Source: Clostridiales bacterium UBA6114 (GTDB lineage Bacteria > Bacillota > Clostridia > Oscillospirales > Butyricicoccaceae). Taken from it: a stretch of 64,000 nucleotides of DNA. Below, in pieces: positions 1 to 7,856 of this stretch. The stretch is from assembly GCA_002423435.1 (NCBI GenBank), contig DIWE01000032.1, positions 24,181 through 88,180 on the forward strand, given 5' to 3'. The notes below the pieces were generated by a model that was given only the letters and a program-made list of their open reading frames with translations, was not told the origin of the DNA and ran no database searches. Position 1 is the stretch's first letter. Every line of letters starts with the position of its first letter. Made by a program: the position numbers and the translations under genes.

Positions 1-2
1 TA

Positions 3-665
3 TCCATGCTGAAAGAAAACAGTGGCCTCGACCTTGAGAAAAAGCCGGCTGTCGTTTTAGTGATCGGCGTAAACGGCGTCGGCAAGACGACCACGATCGG
101 AAAAATCGCCGAAAAGCTTACAAAAGAGGGGAAAAAGGTCATTCTTGCCGCGGGCGACACCTTCCGCGCGGCGGCCGCCGACCAGCTTGAGATCTGGGCG
201 AAACGGACCGGGGCGGATATTGTCCGCGGGGCGGAGGGCTCGGATTCCGCCTCCGTTATTTTTGACGCGATCAGCGCCGCGAAGGCGAGGGGCTCGGACG
301 TGATCCTTTGCGATACCGCGGGAAGGCTTCACAACAAGCAGAATCTGATGAACGAGCTTGCAAAGATCGCCCGCGTGATCGAGCGGGAGCTTCCGGACGC
401 GTCGCGGGAGACGCTCCTTGTACTCGACGCGACGACGGGACAAAACGCGCTTTCCCAGGCGACGGAATTCAACAAGGCGGCGAAGCTCACCGGCCTTATT
501 CTGACCAAGCTCGACGGAACGGCAAAAGGCGGGATCGTGCTGGCGGTTTCGGCCGCGCTCGGCGTGCCGGTCAAATTTGTCGGCGTCGGCGAGGGCTCGG
601 ACGACCTTCTGGAGTTTGAAGCCGAGGGCTTTGTCGGCGCGCTGTTCGAAATTTCAAAGGATTGA
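3..665 (+). CDS. ftsY: Signal recognition particle receptor FtsY, 3' part (start lies upstream of window)
   Basis: GTPase that docks the SRP-ribosome complex at the membrane for co-translational protein insertion. The visible part is the end of the N domain and the whole G domain: P-loop GVNGVGKTTT, the DTFRAAAADQL insertion-box motif, DTAGR (G3), TKLDGTAKGG (G4), and the closing GVGEGSDDLLEF segment. The reading frame is open to the left edge and the first ATG (position 6) falls inside the N domain, so the true start and the acidic A region are outside the window. It heads the housekeeping block that continues with rdgB 48 bases downstream. Identification is firm; only the N-terminus is missing. 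Confidence 0.96.
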   Translation, partial: SMLKENSGLDLEKKPAVVLVIGVNGVGKTTTIGKIAEKLTKEGKKVILAAGDTFRAAAADQLEIWAKRTGADIVRGAEGSDSASVIFDAISAAKARGSDVILCDTAGRLHNKQNLMNELAKIARVIERELPDASRETLLVLDATTGQNALSQATEFNKAAKLTGLILTKLDGTAKGGIVLAVSAALGVPVKFVGVGEGSDDLLEFEAEGFVGALFEISKD

Positions 666-713
666 ATTCATAAAGCTTTTGTCACAGGATAAAAAATTCG
701 GAGGATGCGAACA

Positions 714-1304
714 TTGCGGTTTGTTTTGGCGTCTAAAAATAGACATAAAATTTTCGAAATGCGCAGAATTTTGTCGCCGCTGGGTGCGGAGCTTTTCTCA
801 CAGGAAGAACTCGGCGTCGATTTTTCCCCGGAGGAGACGGGGGATACCTTTGAGGAAAACGCCCTGATCAAGGCTCGGGCGCTGTTTGAGCTGACCGGCG
901 TAAGCGCAATCGCCGACGATTCCGGCCTGTGCGTCGACGCGCTTTCCGGCGCGCCTGGCGTCCGTTCGGCGAGATACTGCGAGGGCTCGGACCGCGACCG
1001 GACGGCAAGGCTTCTGGAGGTTATGCAAAACGTGCCGGACGGCGAAAGAACCGCGCAGTTTGTCTCGGTGATTGCCTGCGTGCTCAGAGATAAGACCTCG
1101 TTTTGCTGCAGAGGGGAATGCGAGGGCGTTATTCTCCGGGAAGAAAAGGGAAACGGGGGCTTCGGCTACGATCCGGTCTTTTATGTCCCGGAACACAAAA
1201 TGACGTTTTCCGAGATGCCGCCCGACTTGAAAAACCGCATTTCCCACAGGGCGCGGGCGCTCTCCGGCTTTTTAAGTAAGCTTAAAGAGCATAAGTTGAA
1301 ATAA
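714..1304 (+). CDS. rdgB: XTP/dITP diphosphatase (RdgB/HAM1 family)
   Basis: House-cleaning enzyme that hydrolyses non-canonical purine nucleoside triphosphates (XTP, dITP) to monophosphates and pyrophosphate. Seen: the N-terminal substrate motif VLASKNRHK, the conserved IADDSGLCVDAL block, GAPGVRSARY, the GFGYDPVF motif and the C-terminal NRISHRARAL helix; about 196 residues, the usual length. The first ATG is at 705 but it overlaps the GGAGGA ribosome binding site (700-705). A TTG at 714 lies 8 bases from that site and gives the family-typical N-terminus LRFVLASKN, so TTG 714 is preferred. Followed by a hairpin and yhbY. Confidence 0.93.
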   Translation: MRFVLASKNRHKIFEMRRILSPLGAELFSQEELGVDFSPEETGDTFEENALIKARALFELTGVSAIADDSGLCVDALSGAPGVRSARYCEGSDRDRTARLLEVMQNVPDGERTAQFVSVIACVLRDKTSFCCRGECEGVILREEKGNGGFGYDPVFYVPEHKMTFSEMPPDLKNRISHRARALSGFLSKLKEHKLK

Positions 1305-1314
1305 CGAATATACG

Positions 1315-1346
1315 CTCGCGCCGTTTTCCGCGCGAAACGGCGCGAG
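1315..1346 (+). terminator. Strong hairpin between rdgB and yhbY
   Basis: Perfect 12-bp inverted repeat, CTCGCGCCGTTT (1315-1326) and AAACGGCGCGAG (1335-1346), with an 8-base loop. No clear T-tract follows, so it may be a weak terminator, a processing site or an mRNA-stability hairpin inside the housekeeping operon. Confidence 0.5.
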
Positions 1347-1375
1347 GGAAACCGATTCTATTTTCGCGCGGGGAA

Positions 1376-1672
1376 ATGATGGAATATATGCTTTCTTCAA
1401 AAGATCGGGCGGCTTTGCGAAGGCTGGCAAACCCCATTGAAACGATCCTGCAGATCGGAAAGGGCGGGATCACGGAAAACGTGATCCGGCAGGCGGACGA
1501 GGCGCTTTGCGCGCGGGAGCTCATTAAGGTGCGCGTGCTCGAAACCGCGATGCTCACCGCTCGCGAGGCGTGCGGCGAGATGGCGCGGGCGCTTTCGGCG
1601 GAGCCGGTGCAGTGCATCGGGACGCGGTTTGTCCTCTACCGTCAGAGCAAAGAAAAAAAGATTGTCTTTTGA
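1376..1672 (+). CDS. yhbY: YhbY/YqeI-type CRM-domain RNA-binding protein
   Basis: Small ribosome-associated protein made of a single CRM domain, implicated in assembly of the 50S subunit. The translated sequence has the family signature: LSSKDRAALRRLA near the start, the IGKGGI loop (GxxG) that contacts RNA, then LIKVRVLETA and the closing GTRFVLYRQS strand. 98 residues from ATG 1376; an in-frame ATG at 1388 would give the classic shorter start (MLSSKDR) and cannot be excluded. It lies 15 bases before nadD in the order usual for Firmicutes. Confidence 0.9.
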   Translation: MMEYMLSSKDRAALRRLANPIETILQIGKGGITENVIRQADEALCARELIKVRVLETAMLTAREACGEMARALSAEPVQCIGTRFVLYRQSKEKKIVF

Positions 1673-1687
1673 CAGGGTGGGGACGTT

Positions 1688-2296
1688 ATGAGTTTACGTG
1701 AGGTCGGAATTTTGGGCGGAACCTTCAATCCGATTCACAACGGACATATTTCCGCGGCGTTTTACGCGAAAGAATTTCTGGGACTTTCGAAGGTGCTTTT
1801 CGTTCCGGCCGGCATCCCTCCGCACAAAGCGCTTCCGGAAGGCTCGCCGAGCGCATCGCAAAGGCTTGAAATGACGAAAATCGCGGTGCTTGAACTCCCG
1901 TTTGCCGAGGTGTGCGACCTTGAAATCAGGCGGGAAGGGAAAAGCTTCACCTTCGATACGGTCTGCGAGCTTCGAAACCGGTATCAGAACACCGAGTTTT
2001 TTTTGATCATAGGGACCGATATGTTCTTAAGCTTCGACACATGGTTTAAAGCGGCCGAGCTCGCCGGGATCGCAAAAATTGCAGTGGTGCGGCGCGAGGA
2101 CAGCGATTCCCTTAAGATCCAAAAAAAATCGGAGGAATACCGAAAGACCTTCCGCGCCGATATCACGATTGTGCCTTCCCCGGTCTTTGAGATATCCTCA
2201 ACCGAGGTCCGGGAGGATATCCGAAACGGGAAAGGGGAAAAATGGGTGCCCCGTGACGTATTAACCTATATTACCGAGAATAAACTATATATTTGA
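1688..2296 (+). CDS. nadD: Nicotinate-nucleotide adenylyltransferase
   Basis: Joins NaMN and ATP to give deamido-NAD in NAD biosynthesis. The N-terminus carries the nucleotidyltransferase motif GGTFNPIHNGH (HxGH at residues 16-19), and the C-terminal part has the ISSTEVR motif of the family, together with FIIGTDMFLSFDTW-like residues in the middle. 202 residues, normal length. The start ATG 1688 follows a GGGTGGGG site. Its stop overlaps the upstream edge of the yqeK ribosome binding site, so the two genes are translationally close. Confidence 0.95.
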   Translation: MSLREVGILGGTFNPIHNGHISAAFYAKEFLGLSKVLFVPAGIPPHKALPEGSPSASQRLEMTKIAVLELPFAEVCDLEIRREGKSFTFDTVCELRNRYQNTEFFLIIGTDMFLSFDTWFKAAELAGIAKIAVVRREDSDSLKIQKKSEEYRKTFRADITIVPSPVFEISSTEVREDIRNGKGEKWVPRDVLTYITENKLYI

Positions 2297-2310
2297 GAGG
2301 TTTTAAGCCT

Positions 2311-2880
2311 ATGGAGCTTTCTGCGCTCAGAGCGGAGGTTCGGGGCCTTCTCGGCGAAAAGCGGCTCAAGCATGTGCTTTGCTGCGAGTCGGAGGCCAAG
2401 AAGCTTGCGCAGTTTTGGGGAGCCGACCCGGATAAGGCAAGAATGGCCGCGCTTTTGCATGATATCACAAAAGAGCAAAACCGGGACGGACAGTTGAAGT
2501 TGTGCGAAAAACATAGTATAATTGTGGGCAGTGTCGAAAAGATGGAATGGAAGCTTTTGCATGCCATTACTGCAGCCGCGCTCGCAAAGGATGTCTATCA
2601 TGCGCCCGTCGACGTCTGTGATGCGATCAGGTATCACACAACGGGCAAAGAGAACATGACGCTCTTACAGAAAATACTGTATCTTGCGGATTTTATCGAG
2701 CCTACGAGGGATTTCCTGGGCGTCGTAAAAATGAGAAAGCTCGCGTATAAAGATTTGAACGAGGCGCTGCTGTATGCCTTCGACTGTTCCATTTCGGAAG
2801 TGTTGAGACACGGTGGGATTTTACACCCGGATACGGTCAGCGGACGCAATTGGATTTTGAAAGAAGAGAACTTAAAATGA
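2311..2880 (+). CDS. yqeK: YqeK-type HD-domain hydrolase (symmetrical Ap4A hydrolase)
   Basis: HD-domain phosphohydrolase; family members cleave diadenosine tetraphosphate to two ADP. Visible metal-binding motifs: H near CCESEAKKLAQ (HVLCC), the HD pair in AALLHDITKEQ, HAITAA, and YHTTGKENM; ends after about 189 residues. The ORF can be extended to TTG 2293 but ATG 2311 is preferred because AGAGG (2296-2300) lies 10 bases before it. The stop overlaps the start of the next gene (ATGA at 2877-2880), which shows translational coupling. Confidence 0.9.
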   Translation: MELSALRAEVRGLLGEKRLKHVLCCESEAKKLAQFWGADPDKARMAALLHDITKEQNRDGQLKLCEKHSIIVGSVEKMEWKLLHAITAAALAKDVYHAPVDVCDAIRYHTTGKENMTLLQKILYLADFIEPTRDFLGVVKMRKLAYKDLNEALLYAFDCSISEVLRHGGILHPDTVSGRNWILKEENLK

Positions 2881-4310
2881 AGCTGTTCGGGGGTAAACCT
2901 AAAAACAAACACGAGAAAAACCCGGATAACCAGAAAACAGATAAAAAATCGGGGTTGTCAAAAGGGAAAAGAAGACTGCTTTTATTGTCGGTGATATTTG
3001 CGGCGGTGCTGATCAGCGCGGCCGCGATCAAGAGTATCGTCAAACCGCCCGAGGCTAAGCCCGATCCCAATCCGGTCAATGACGATAACGGCGACGAGAC
3101 GTCCGATATCGACCAGGGCCTTGAGCTGACGGTGGAAGATATGGGGGAGCGGAAAGACGACTTCTTTACAATGGTCGTCGCCTGCACCGACGAGGATAAA
3201 ACGCGCACGGATGCGATGATTGTCGCGGCTTTTGACGTGAAAAATCAGAAGATCAACATGGTGAGCGTACCGCGCGACACCTATTCGAAGGTAAACCGCA
3301 ACTTAAAGAAGATCAATTCCGCCTATGCGGTCGGCAAGGAAACCCAGCTCATTAAGGAACTCAACATGCTTTTGGGGATACCGATCGACCGTTATGCGAT
3401 TTTTGATTTTGACGGCGTCGCGCAAATGGTCAAGGCGATCGGCGGGGTCGAATACGAGGTCCCGTTCCGCATGAAATACGACGACCCGTCACAGGACCTT
3501 CATATCGATTTAAAGGCCGGGACGCAGAAATTGGACGGGGAAAAGGCGGTGCAGTTTCTGCGCTGGCGGGAAAACAATCCGGGAGTCAAGGGCGGCTACC
3601 CCGACGGCGACCTCGGAAGGATCAAAGCCCAGCAGGATTTTTTAATGACGCTTGCAAAAAAAATGCTGGTGCCGACCAACATTTTAAAGGTGCCCGAGAT
3701 TGCCGCGGCGCTTCTGAACAATACGAAGACGGATTTTACAAAGGGCGAGCTTGTGTGGCTCGGCCTCGCGGCGGTCCGGTTAAACAGCGAAAATATCTCG
3801 ATGCAGACCTTGCCCGGCTACAGCAAAACGATCTATGAGCCCGGAGTGGGCTTAAACCAATCCTATTTTTTCCCGGACAAGGGCGAGATCCTGACGCTTG
3901 TCAACGAAAAATTAAATCCTTATCTCGAGTCTGTGAAAAAAATTACGGTGGTTGACGTCGCCTCCCTGTCCTCATCATCATCGAAATCGTCCTCCACAAG
4001 CACTTCAAAGTCGTCGGACAAGGAGCAATCCGACACGTCTTCAAAATCCGAAGAACCGTCCAAAACCGGGACTTCCTCCGGAAACGCGGCTTCGCAGAAA
4101 CCCCGGGAGCAGGAACCGGAACAGGTAACCGAGCCGCCGGCGCAGGAGCAGCCTGAGGAGCCGGTGCAGCCGCCGCCGGAGTCGGAGCAGGACCTCGGGC
4201 AGGGGGACACGTCTTCGGAAGCCGAAGCCTCTACACCCGAAAACGACGGCGGTCAGGGCGGGGAAGAGGAGCCGTTCGACGACTCACTGAGAGGCGAGGC
4301 GGAGGAATAA
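2877..4310 (+). CDS. LytR-CpsA-Psr (LCP) family wall-polymer ligase
   Basis: Membrane protein predicted to transfer undecaprenyl-linked polymers such as teichoic acid or capsule onto peptidoglycan. From ATG 2877 the protein has a basic cytoplasmic tail, one membrane segment (RRLLLLSVIFAAVLISAAA, about residues 33-52), the LCP domain with DARTDAMIVA-type start (KTRTDAMIV), VPRDTY, the pocket arginines in FLRWRENN and GDLGRIKAQQ, and a C-terminal tail of about 130 residues rich in Ser, Lys, Glu and Pro. The tail is low complexity and probably spans the wall. Overlaps yqeK by 4 bases. Which polymer it attaches is not visible. Confidence 0.9.
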   Translation: MKLFGGKPKNKHEKNPDNQKTDKKSGLSKGKRRLLLLSVIFAAVLISAAAIKSIVKPPEAKPDPNPVNDDNGDETSDIDQGLELTVEDMGERKDDFFTMVVACTDEDKTRTDAMIVAAFDVKNQKINMVSVPRDTYSKVNRNLKKINSAYAVGKETQLIKELNMLLGIPIDRYAIFDFDGVAQMVKAIGGVEYEVPFRMKYDDPSQDLHIDLKAGTQKLDGEKAVQFLRWRENNPGVKGGYPDGDLGRIKAQQDFLMTLAKKMLVPTNILKVPEIAAALLNNTKTDFTKGELVWLGLAAVRLNSENISMQTLPGYSKTIYEPGVGLNQSYFFPDKGEILTLVNEKLNPYLESVKKITVVDVASLSSSSSKSSSTSTSKSSDKEQSDTSSKSEEPSKTGTSSGNAASQKPREQEPEQVTEPPAQEQPEEPVQPPPESEQDLGQGDTSSEAEASTPENDGGQGGEEEPFDDSLRGEAEE

Positions 4311-4429
4311 GCCGCGCCTTTGCACATCTTCCCCAATCGCTGCACGCGCAGGGCTTTTGAATATCATAACAATAACGATTGCAGCTTATGCTTTTTAATA
4401 TTATCTTGAGAGCGAAAGGGAGTACATGG

Positions 4430-4801
4430 ATGGACATCCTTAAGATACTGGAAGAAATCGTTCATGCGGCAGACGACCGGAAGGCGGTCGATATTTCGGT
4501 CATCTCGGTTAAGGAACTTACCGTGCTGTCGGACTATTTTGTCATATGCACCGGCACGTCGACGACTCATGTGAAATCAATCGCGGATTCCATTGAAAAA
4601 AAGCTGAAGGAAAAGCTCGAGATCATGCCGCACCACGTGGAGGGATACGAATCCGCGAACTGGATCCTTCTCGATTACGGCGGTATCCTTGTCCATGTCT
4701 TCTTAAACGAGGCCAGGCAGTTTTATCTTTTGGAGCGGCTCTGGAGCGACGCGCCAAGGATCGATATCAAGGAAATCATCGGGGAAAAGGCGGGCGACTG
4801 A
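4430..4801 (+). CDS. rsfS: Ribosomal silencing factor RsfS
   Basis: Binds protein L14 of the 50S subunit and blocks joining with 30S during starvation. The product shows the family blocks DISVISVKELTVLSDYFVIC, HHVEGYESANWILLDYG and VHVFLNEARQFYLLERLW. The ORF opens at 4379, but ATG 4430 (MDILKILEEIV) is chosen because AAGGGAG (4416-4422) sits 7 bases before it and the family starts there; this gives 123 residues. Four bases separate it from leuS, as in many Firmicutes. Confidence 0.95.
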   Translation: MDILKILEEIVHAADDRKAVDISVISVKELTVLSDYFVICTGTSTTHVKSIADSIEKKLKEKLEIMPHHVEGYESANWILLDYGGILVHVFLNEARQFYLLERLWSDAPRIDIKEIIGEKAGD

Positions 4802-4805
4802 TAAA

Positions 4806-7214
4806 ATGAAATATGATTTTGCGGCGATTGAAAAAAAGTGGCAGGACGAATGGGAAAAGGCGCATGTGTTTTGCGCCGAGGAGAATTTCGAAAAGCCGAA
4901 ATTCTACGCGCTTGTCGAATTCCCGTATCCGTCCGGAAGCGGGCTTCATGTCGGGCATCCGCGCTCGTATACGGCGCTCGACATCGTGGCCAGGAAACGC
5001 CGCATGCAGGGATACAACGTCCTTTACCCGATGGGTTGGGATGCGTTCGGCCTGCCCACGGAGAATTTCGCGATCGCGAACCACGTCCACCCCAAAGAGG
5101 TGACGGCCAAGAACATCGCCCGTTTTAAAGAACAGCTTCGCTCGCTCGGGCTGTCCTTCGACTGGTCGAGGGAGGTCAATACGACCGACCCCTCGTACTA
5201 TAAGTGGACACAGTGGATTTTCTTAAAGCTTTTTGAAAAAGGGCTCGCCTATAAAACGACCATGCCCGTCAACTGGTGCCTCTCCTGCAAATGCGTGCTC
5301 GCAAACGAGGAAGTGGTAAACGGCGTGTGCGAGCGCTGCGGGAGCGAGGTCGTGCGGCGCGAGAAAAGCCAGTGGATGCTGAAAATTACGGAATATGCCC
5401 AGCGCCTGATCGACGATCTGGACCTTGTCGATTACGCCGAGCGGATCAAGATCCAGCAGAGAAACTGGATCGGGCGCTCAACGGGCGCCGAGGTGGATTT
5501 CAAGACGACGGAAAACGATATCCTTCGCGTTTATACGACGCGCCCGGACACGTTGTTCGGCGCGACCTATATGGTTATGTCCCCCGAGCATCCGTTCATT
5601 GAAAAATGGGGGAAAAAGATTACAAATATTGACGAGATCATGGCATACCGCGAAACGGCGATGCGCAAGTCCGATTTTGAACGCACGGAGATCGCGAAGG
5701 ACAAGACCGGCGTCGAAATCAGGGGCGTGCGGGCGATAAACCCCGTAAACGGCGGGGAAATCTCGATTTTTGTTTCCGATTATGTCCTGATGTCTTACGG
5801 CACCGGCGCGATTATGGCCGTCCCGGCCCACGACACCCGCGATTTTGAGTTTGCAAAAAAGTTTCATCTGCCGATTGTCGAGGTCGTCGCGGGGGGCGAT
5901 ATCGAAAAGGAAGCGTTTGTCGACTGCGAGACGGGAGTCATGGTCAATTCCGGTTTCTTAAACGGCTTATCCGTTGAGGAGGCCAAGCAAAGGATCATCG
6001 CGCACCTTTGCGAAAAGGGCCTCGGCACCCGGAAAGTAAATTATAAGCTGCGCGACTGGGTGTTTTCCCGCCAGCGCTACTGGGGCGAGCCGATCCCTCT
6101 CGTATATTGCGAAAAATGCGGATGGGTCCCGGTTCCGGAAAACGAGCTGCCCCTGAGGCTGCCCGAGATCAAGTCTTATGAGCAGACGGATACGGGCGAT
6201 TCGCCGCTTGCGAAAATCACCGACTGGATCAACACCAAATGCCCCAAATGCGGCCAAAACGCAAAGCGCGAAACGGACACGATGCCGCAGTGGGCGGGGT
6301 CGTCCTGGTATTTTCTGCGCTATACCGATCCGCGAAACGACGACGCCCTTGCATCAAAGGACGCGCTGCGGTACTGGACGCCGGTCGACTGGTATAACGG
6401 CGGAATGGAGCACACGACGCTCCACCTGCTCTACTCGCGCTTCTGGCACAAGTTCCTTTACGATATCGGCGTTGTGCCGACCAAGGAGCCCTATGCCAAA
6501 AGGACAAGCCACGGCATGATCCTCGGTGAAAATGGCGAGAAAATGTCGAAGAGCCGCGGCAACGTCATCAATCCCGATGACATTGTAAAAGAGTACGGCG
6601 CCGACACGATGCGCCTTTACGAAATGTTCATCGGCGATTTTGAAAAGGCCGCGCCGTGGTCGACCTCCTCGATCAAGGGATGCCGGCGTTTTCTGGAGCG
6701 GACGTGGGCGCTTTGTGACACCATGGCGAAAGGGGACGTTTATTCCGCGAAAAACGAGGCGCTTATCCATAAAACCATCAAAAAAGTCGGCGAAGATATT
6801 GAAAACTTAAAGTACAACACGGCGATCGCCGCTCTGATGACGCTGTTGAACGCATTTTACGAAAGCGGTGTAAACCGCGCGGAATATCGGACTTACCTTT
6901 CCCTCTTGAATCCGTTTGTACCGCATATTACGGAGGAGCTCTGGTCGAGATGCGGCTTTGGCGGGATGCTCGCGAAAGCGAAATGGCCGGCCTTTGACGA
7001 AAATAAGACAAAAGACGAGGAAGTCGAAATTGCGGTGCAGCTAAACGGCAAGGTCAAATCGCTTGTAAGGCTTCCGGCGGATTCAGATGAAAAGGCCGCG
7101 TCGGAGATCGCGTTAAACGACGGGAAAGTGCAGGTTGCGCTTTCCGGCCTGCAGATTATAAAAACGATTGTCGTAAAAAACAGGATCGTAAACTTCGTTG
7201 TAAAGCCGCAATAG
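4806..7214 (+). CDS. leuS: Leucyl-tRNA synthetase
   Basis: Class I aminoacyl-tRNA synthetase that charges tRNA-Leu. HIGH-type motif HVGH with the PYPSGSGLHVGHP context (residues about 38-50), zinc-ribbon cysteines (CLSCKCVLANEEVV, CERCG), the CP1 editing domain with the TRPDTLFGATYMV threonine-rich motif, the second zinc-like CEKCGW and CPKCG pairs, and KMSKS (GEKMSKSRGN). 802 residues, full length. Closely spaced behind rsfS. No frameshift or missing motif seen. Confidence 0.97.
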   Translation: MKYDFAAIEKKWQDEWEKAHVFCAEENFEKPKFYALVEFPYPSGSGLHVGHPRSYTALDIVARKRRMQGYNVLYPMGWDAFGLPTENFAIANHVHPKEVTAKNIARFKEQLRSLGLSFDWSREVNTTDPSYYKWTQWIFLKLFEKGLAYKTTMPVNWCLSCKCVLANEEVVNGVCERCGSEVVRREKSQWMLKITEYAQRLIDDLDLVDYAERIKIQQRNWIGRSTGAEVDFKTTENDILRVYTTRPDTLFGATYMVMSPEHPFIEKWGKKITNIDEIMAYRETAMRKSDFERTEIAKDKTGVEIRGVRAINPVNGGEISIFVSDYVLMSYGTGAIMAVPAHDTRDFEFAKKFHLPIVEVVAGGDIEKEAFVDCETGVMVNSGFLNGLSVEEAKQRIIAHLCEKGLGTRKVNYKLRDWVFSRQRYWGEPIPLVYCEKCGWVPVPENELPLRLPEIKSYEQTDTGDSPLAKITDWINTKCPKCGQNAKRETDTMPQWAGSSWYFLRYTDPRNDDALASKDALRYWTPVDWYNGGMEHTTLHLLYSRFWHKFLYDIGVVPTKEPYAKRTSHGMILGENGEKMSKSRGNVINPDDIVKEYGADTMRLYEMFIGDFEKAAPWSTSSIKGCRRFLERTWALCDTMAKGDVYSAKNEALIHKTIKKVGEDIENLKYNTAIAALMTLLNAFYESGVNRAEYRTYLSLLNPFVPHITEELWSRCGFGGMLAKAKWPAFDENKTKDEEVEIAVQLNGKVKSLVRLPADSDEKAASEIALNDGKVQVALSGLQIIKTIVVKNRIVNFVVKPQ

Positions 7215-7231
7215 GAAATTCCCTCGCCGAC

Positions 7232-7260
7232 TTGACATTGGCGCCGAAAATTTATATAAT
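7232..7260 (+). promoter_or_regulatory. Consensus sigma-A promoter of rpsU
   Basis: TTGACA (7232-7237), 17-base spacer, TATAAT (7255-7260): both boxes are perfect consensus. Predicted transcription start near 7267, giving a leader of about 60 bases before rpsU. Confidence 0.9.
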
Positions 7261-7291
7261 ATTGTGGTAGATCTATTGCTGAGGTTCCAAT

Positions 7292-7318
7292 TGCGCCGGA
7301 TGGCGCACGGAGGGAGGG
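7292..7318 (+). promoter_or_regulatory. rpsU leader hairpin next to a strong ribosome binding site
   Basis: TGCGCC (7292-7297) and GGCGCA (7302-7307) form a perfect 6-bp stem with loop GGAT, ending one base before the purine-rich site GGAGGGAGGG (7309-7318). The placement would allow control of S21 translation by structure, but no regulator can be named. Confidence 0.45.
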
Positions 7319-7325
7319 AAATTAG

Positions 7326-7508
7326 ATGTCGGAAGTCCGCATTAAGGATAACGAGTCTTTGGACAGCGCATTAAAACGCTTTAAGCGTTCATGTGCCAAG
7401 GCGGGCGTGCTTTCCGAGCTCCGTAAAAGAGAACATTATGAGAGCCCAAGCGTGAAGCGCCGCAAGAAATCCGAGGCTGCCCGCAAAAACAGAAAAAAGT
7501 TTAAATGA
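7326..7508 (+). CDS. rpsU: 30S ribosomal protein S21
   Basis: Small basic protein of the 30S subunit needed for initiation. 60 residues; SEVRIKDNESLDSALKRFKR at the start and the basic tail REHYESPSVKRRKKSEAARK are typical of the family. It has its own consensus promoter, an unusually strong ribosome binding site 7 bases before ATG 7326, and a clean intrinsic terminator directly after, so it is a single-gene unit. Confidence 0.97.
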   Translation: MSEVRIKDNESLDSALKRFKRSCAKAGVLSELRKREHYESPSVKRRKKSEAARKNRKKFK

Positions 7509-7516
7509 CATAAAAA

Positions 7517-7543
7517 GCCGCCCTAAAAAAAGGGCGGCTTTTT
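7517..7543 (+). terminator. Intrinsic terminator of rpsU
   Basis: GCCGCCCT (7517-7524) and AGGGCGGC (7531-7538), loop of six A, then TTTTT (7539-7543). Flanking A-tract makes it potentially bidirectional. Confidence 0.9.
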
Positions 7544-7550
7544 GCATCTT

Positions 7551-7602
7551 AAGAAGGGGTGTCGCAAAATGCATGAATATGCATTTTGCGACACCCCTTC
7601 TT
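7551..7602. repeat. Palindromic repeat, copy 1
   Basis: Perfect inverted repeat with 24-base arms (7551-7574 and 7579-7602) and the 4-base loop GAAT. The core GTGTCGCAAAATGCAT is matched by a second palindrome at 60832-60881, which lies in opposite orientation (loop ATTC) and has paired changes in the stem. It lies immediately after the rpsU terminator and just before the IS110 element. Confidence 0.85.
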
Positions 7603-7737
7603 TTGGTACTATAAAAGCGTATTCATTATCAGCCGGATAGTGAATGCGCTTGTTTTTATTATAATGGAATGGAACCGGCCTGACGGACACCCCCTGGGGC
7701 TCAGCGCCCGTAATAAAAAGTGTCAGCTGTCCATTCT

Positions 7738-7811
7738 GTTATGATGATTCGCTTAAGCAGGTTGGAAACACAAATGTGTCTTCCGTGTAACGAACCAAAA
7801 TGAATCATAAC
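7738..7811 (+). ncRNA. Structured segment of the IS110 leader, bridge RNA candidate
   Basis: Nested pairing is visible: an outer stem between 7738-7750 (GTTATGATGATTC, with a 3-base bulge) and GAATCATAAC (7802-7811), an inner stem GGTT (7760-7763) with AACC (7793-7796), and an apical hairpin GGAAACACA (7764-7772) with TGTGTCTTCC (7775-7784). In the IS110 group the guide (bridge) RNA is known to be encoded in the non-coding region before the transposase, which is where this lies. A TATAAT at 7660-7665 could be part of its promoter. That this segment is the guide RNA is an inference. Confidence 0.4.
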
Positions 7812-7856
7812 AAGCATGTGACGGAAACCGGGAACAAGAAAATTTGGAGGTAGAAA

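Noticed and set aside
3950..4310. Frameshift or foreign tail in the LCP gene
   Set aside because: The Ser/Glu/Pro-rich tail is in frame with the domain and common as a wall-spanning linker in this family.
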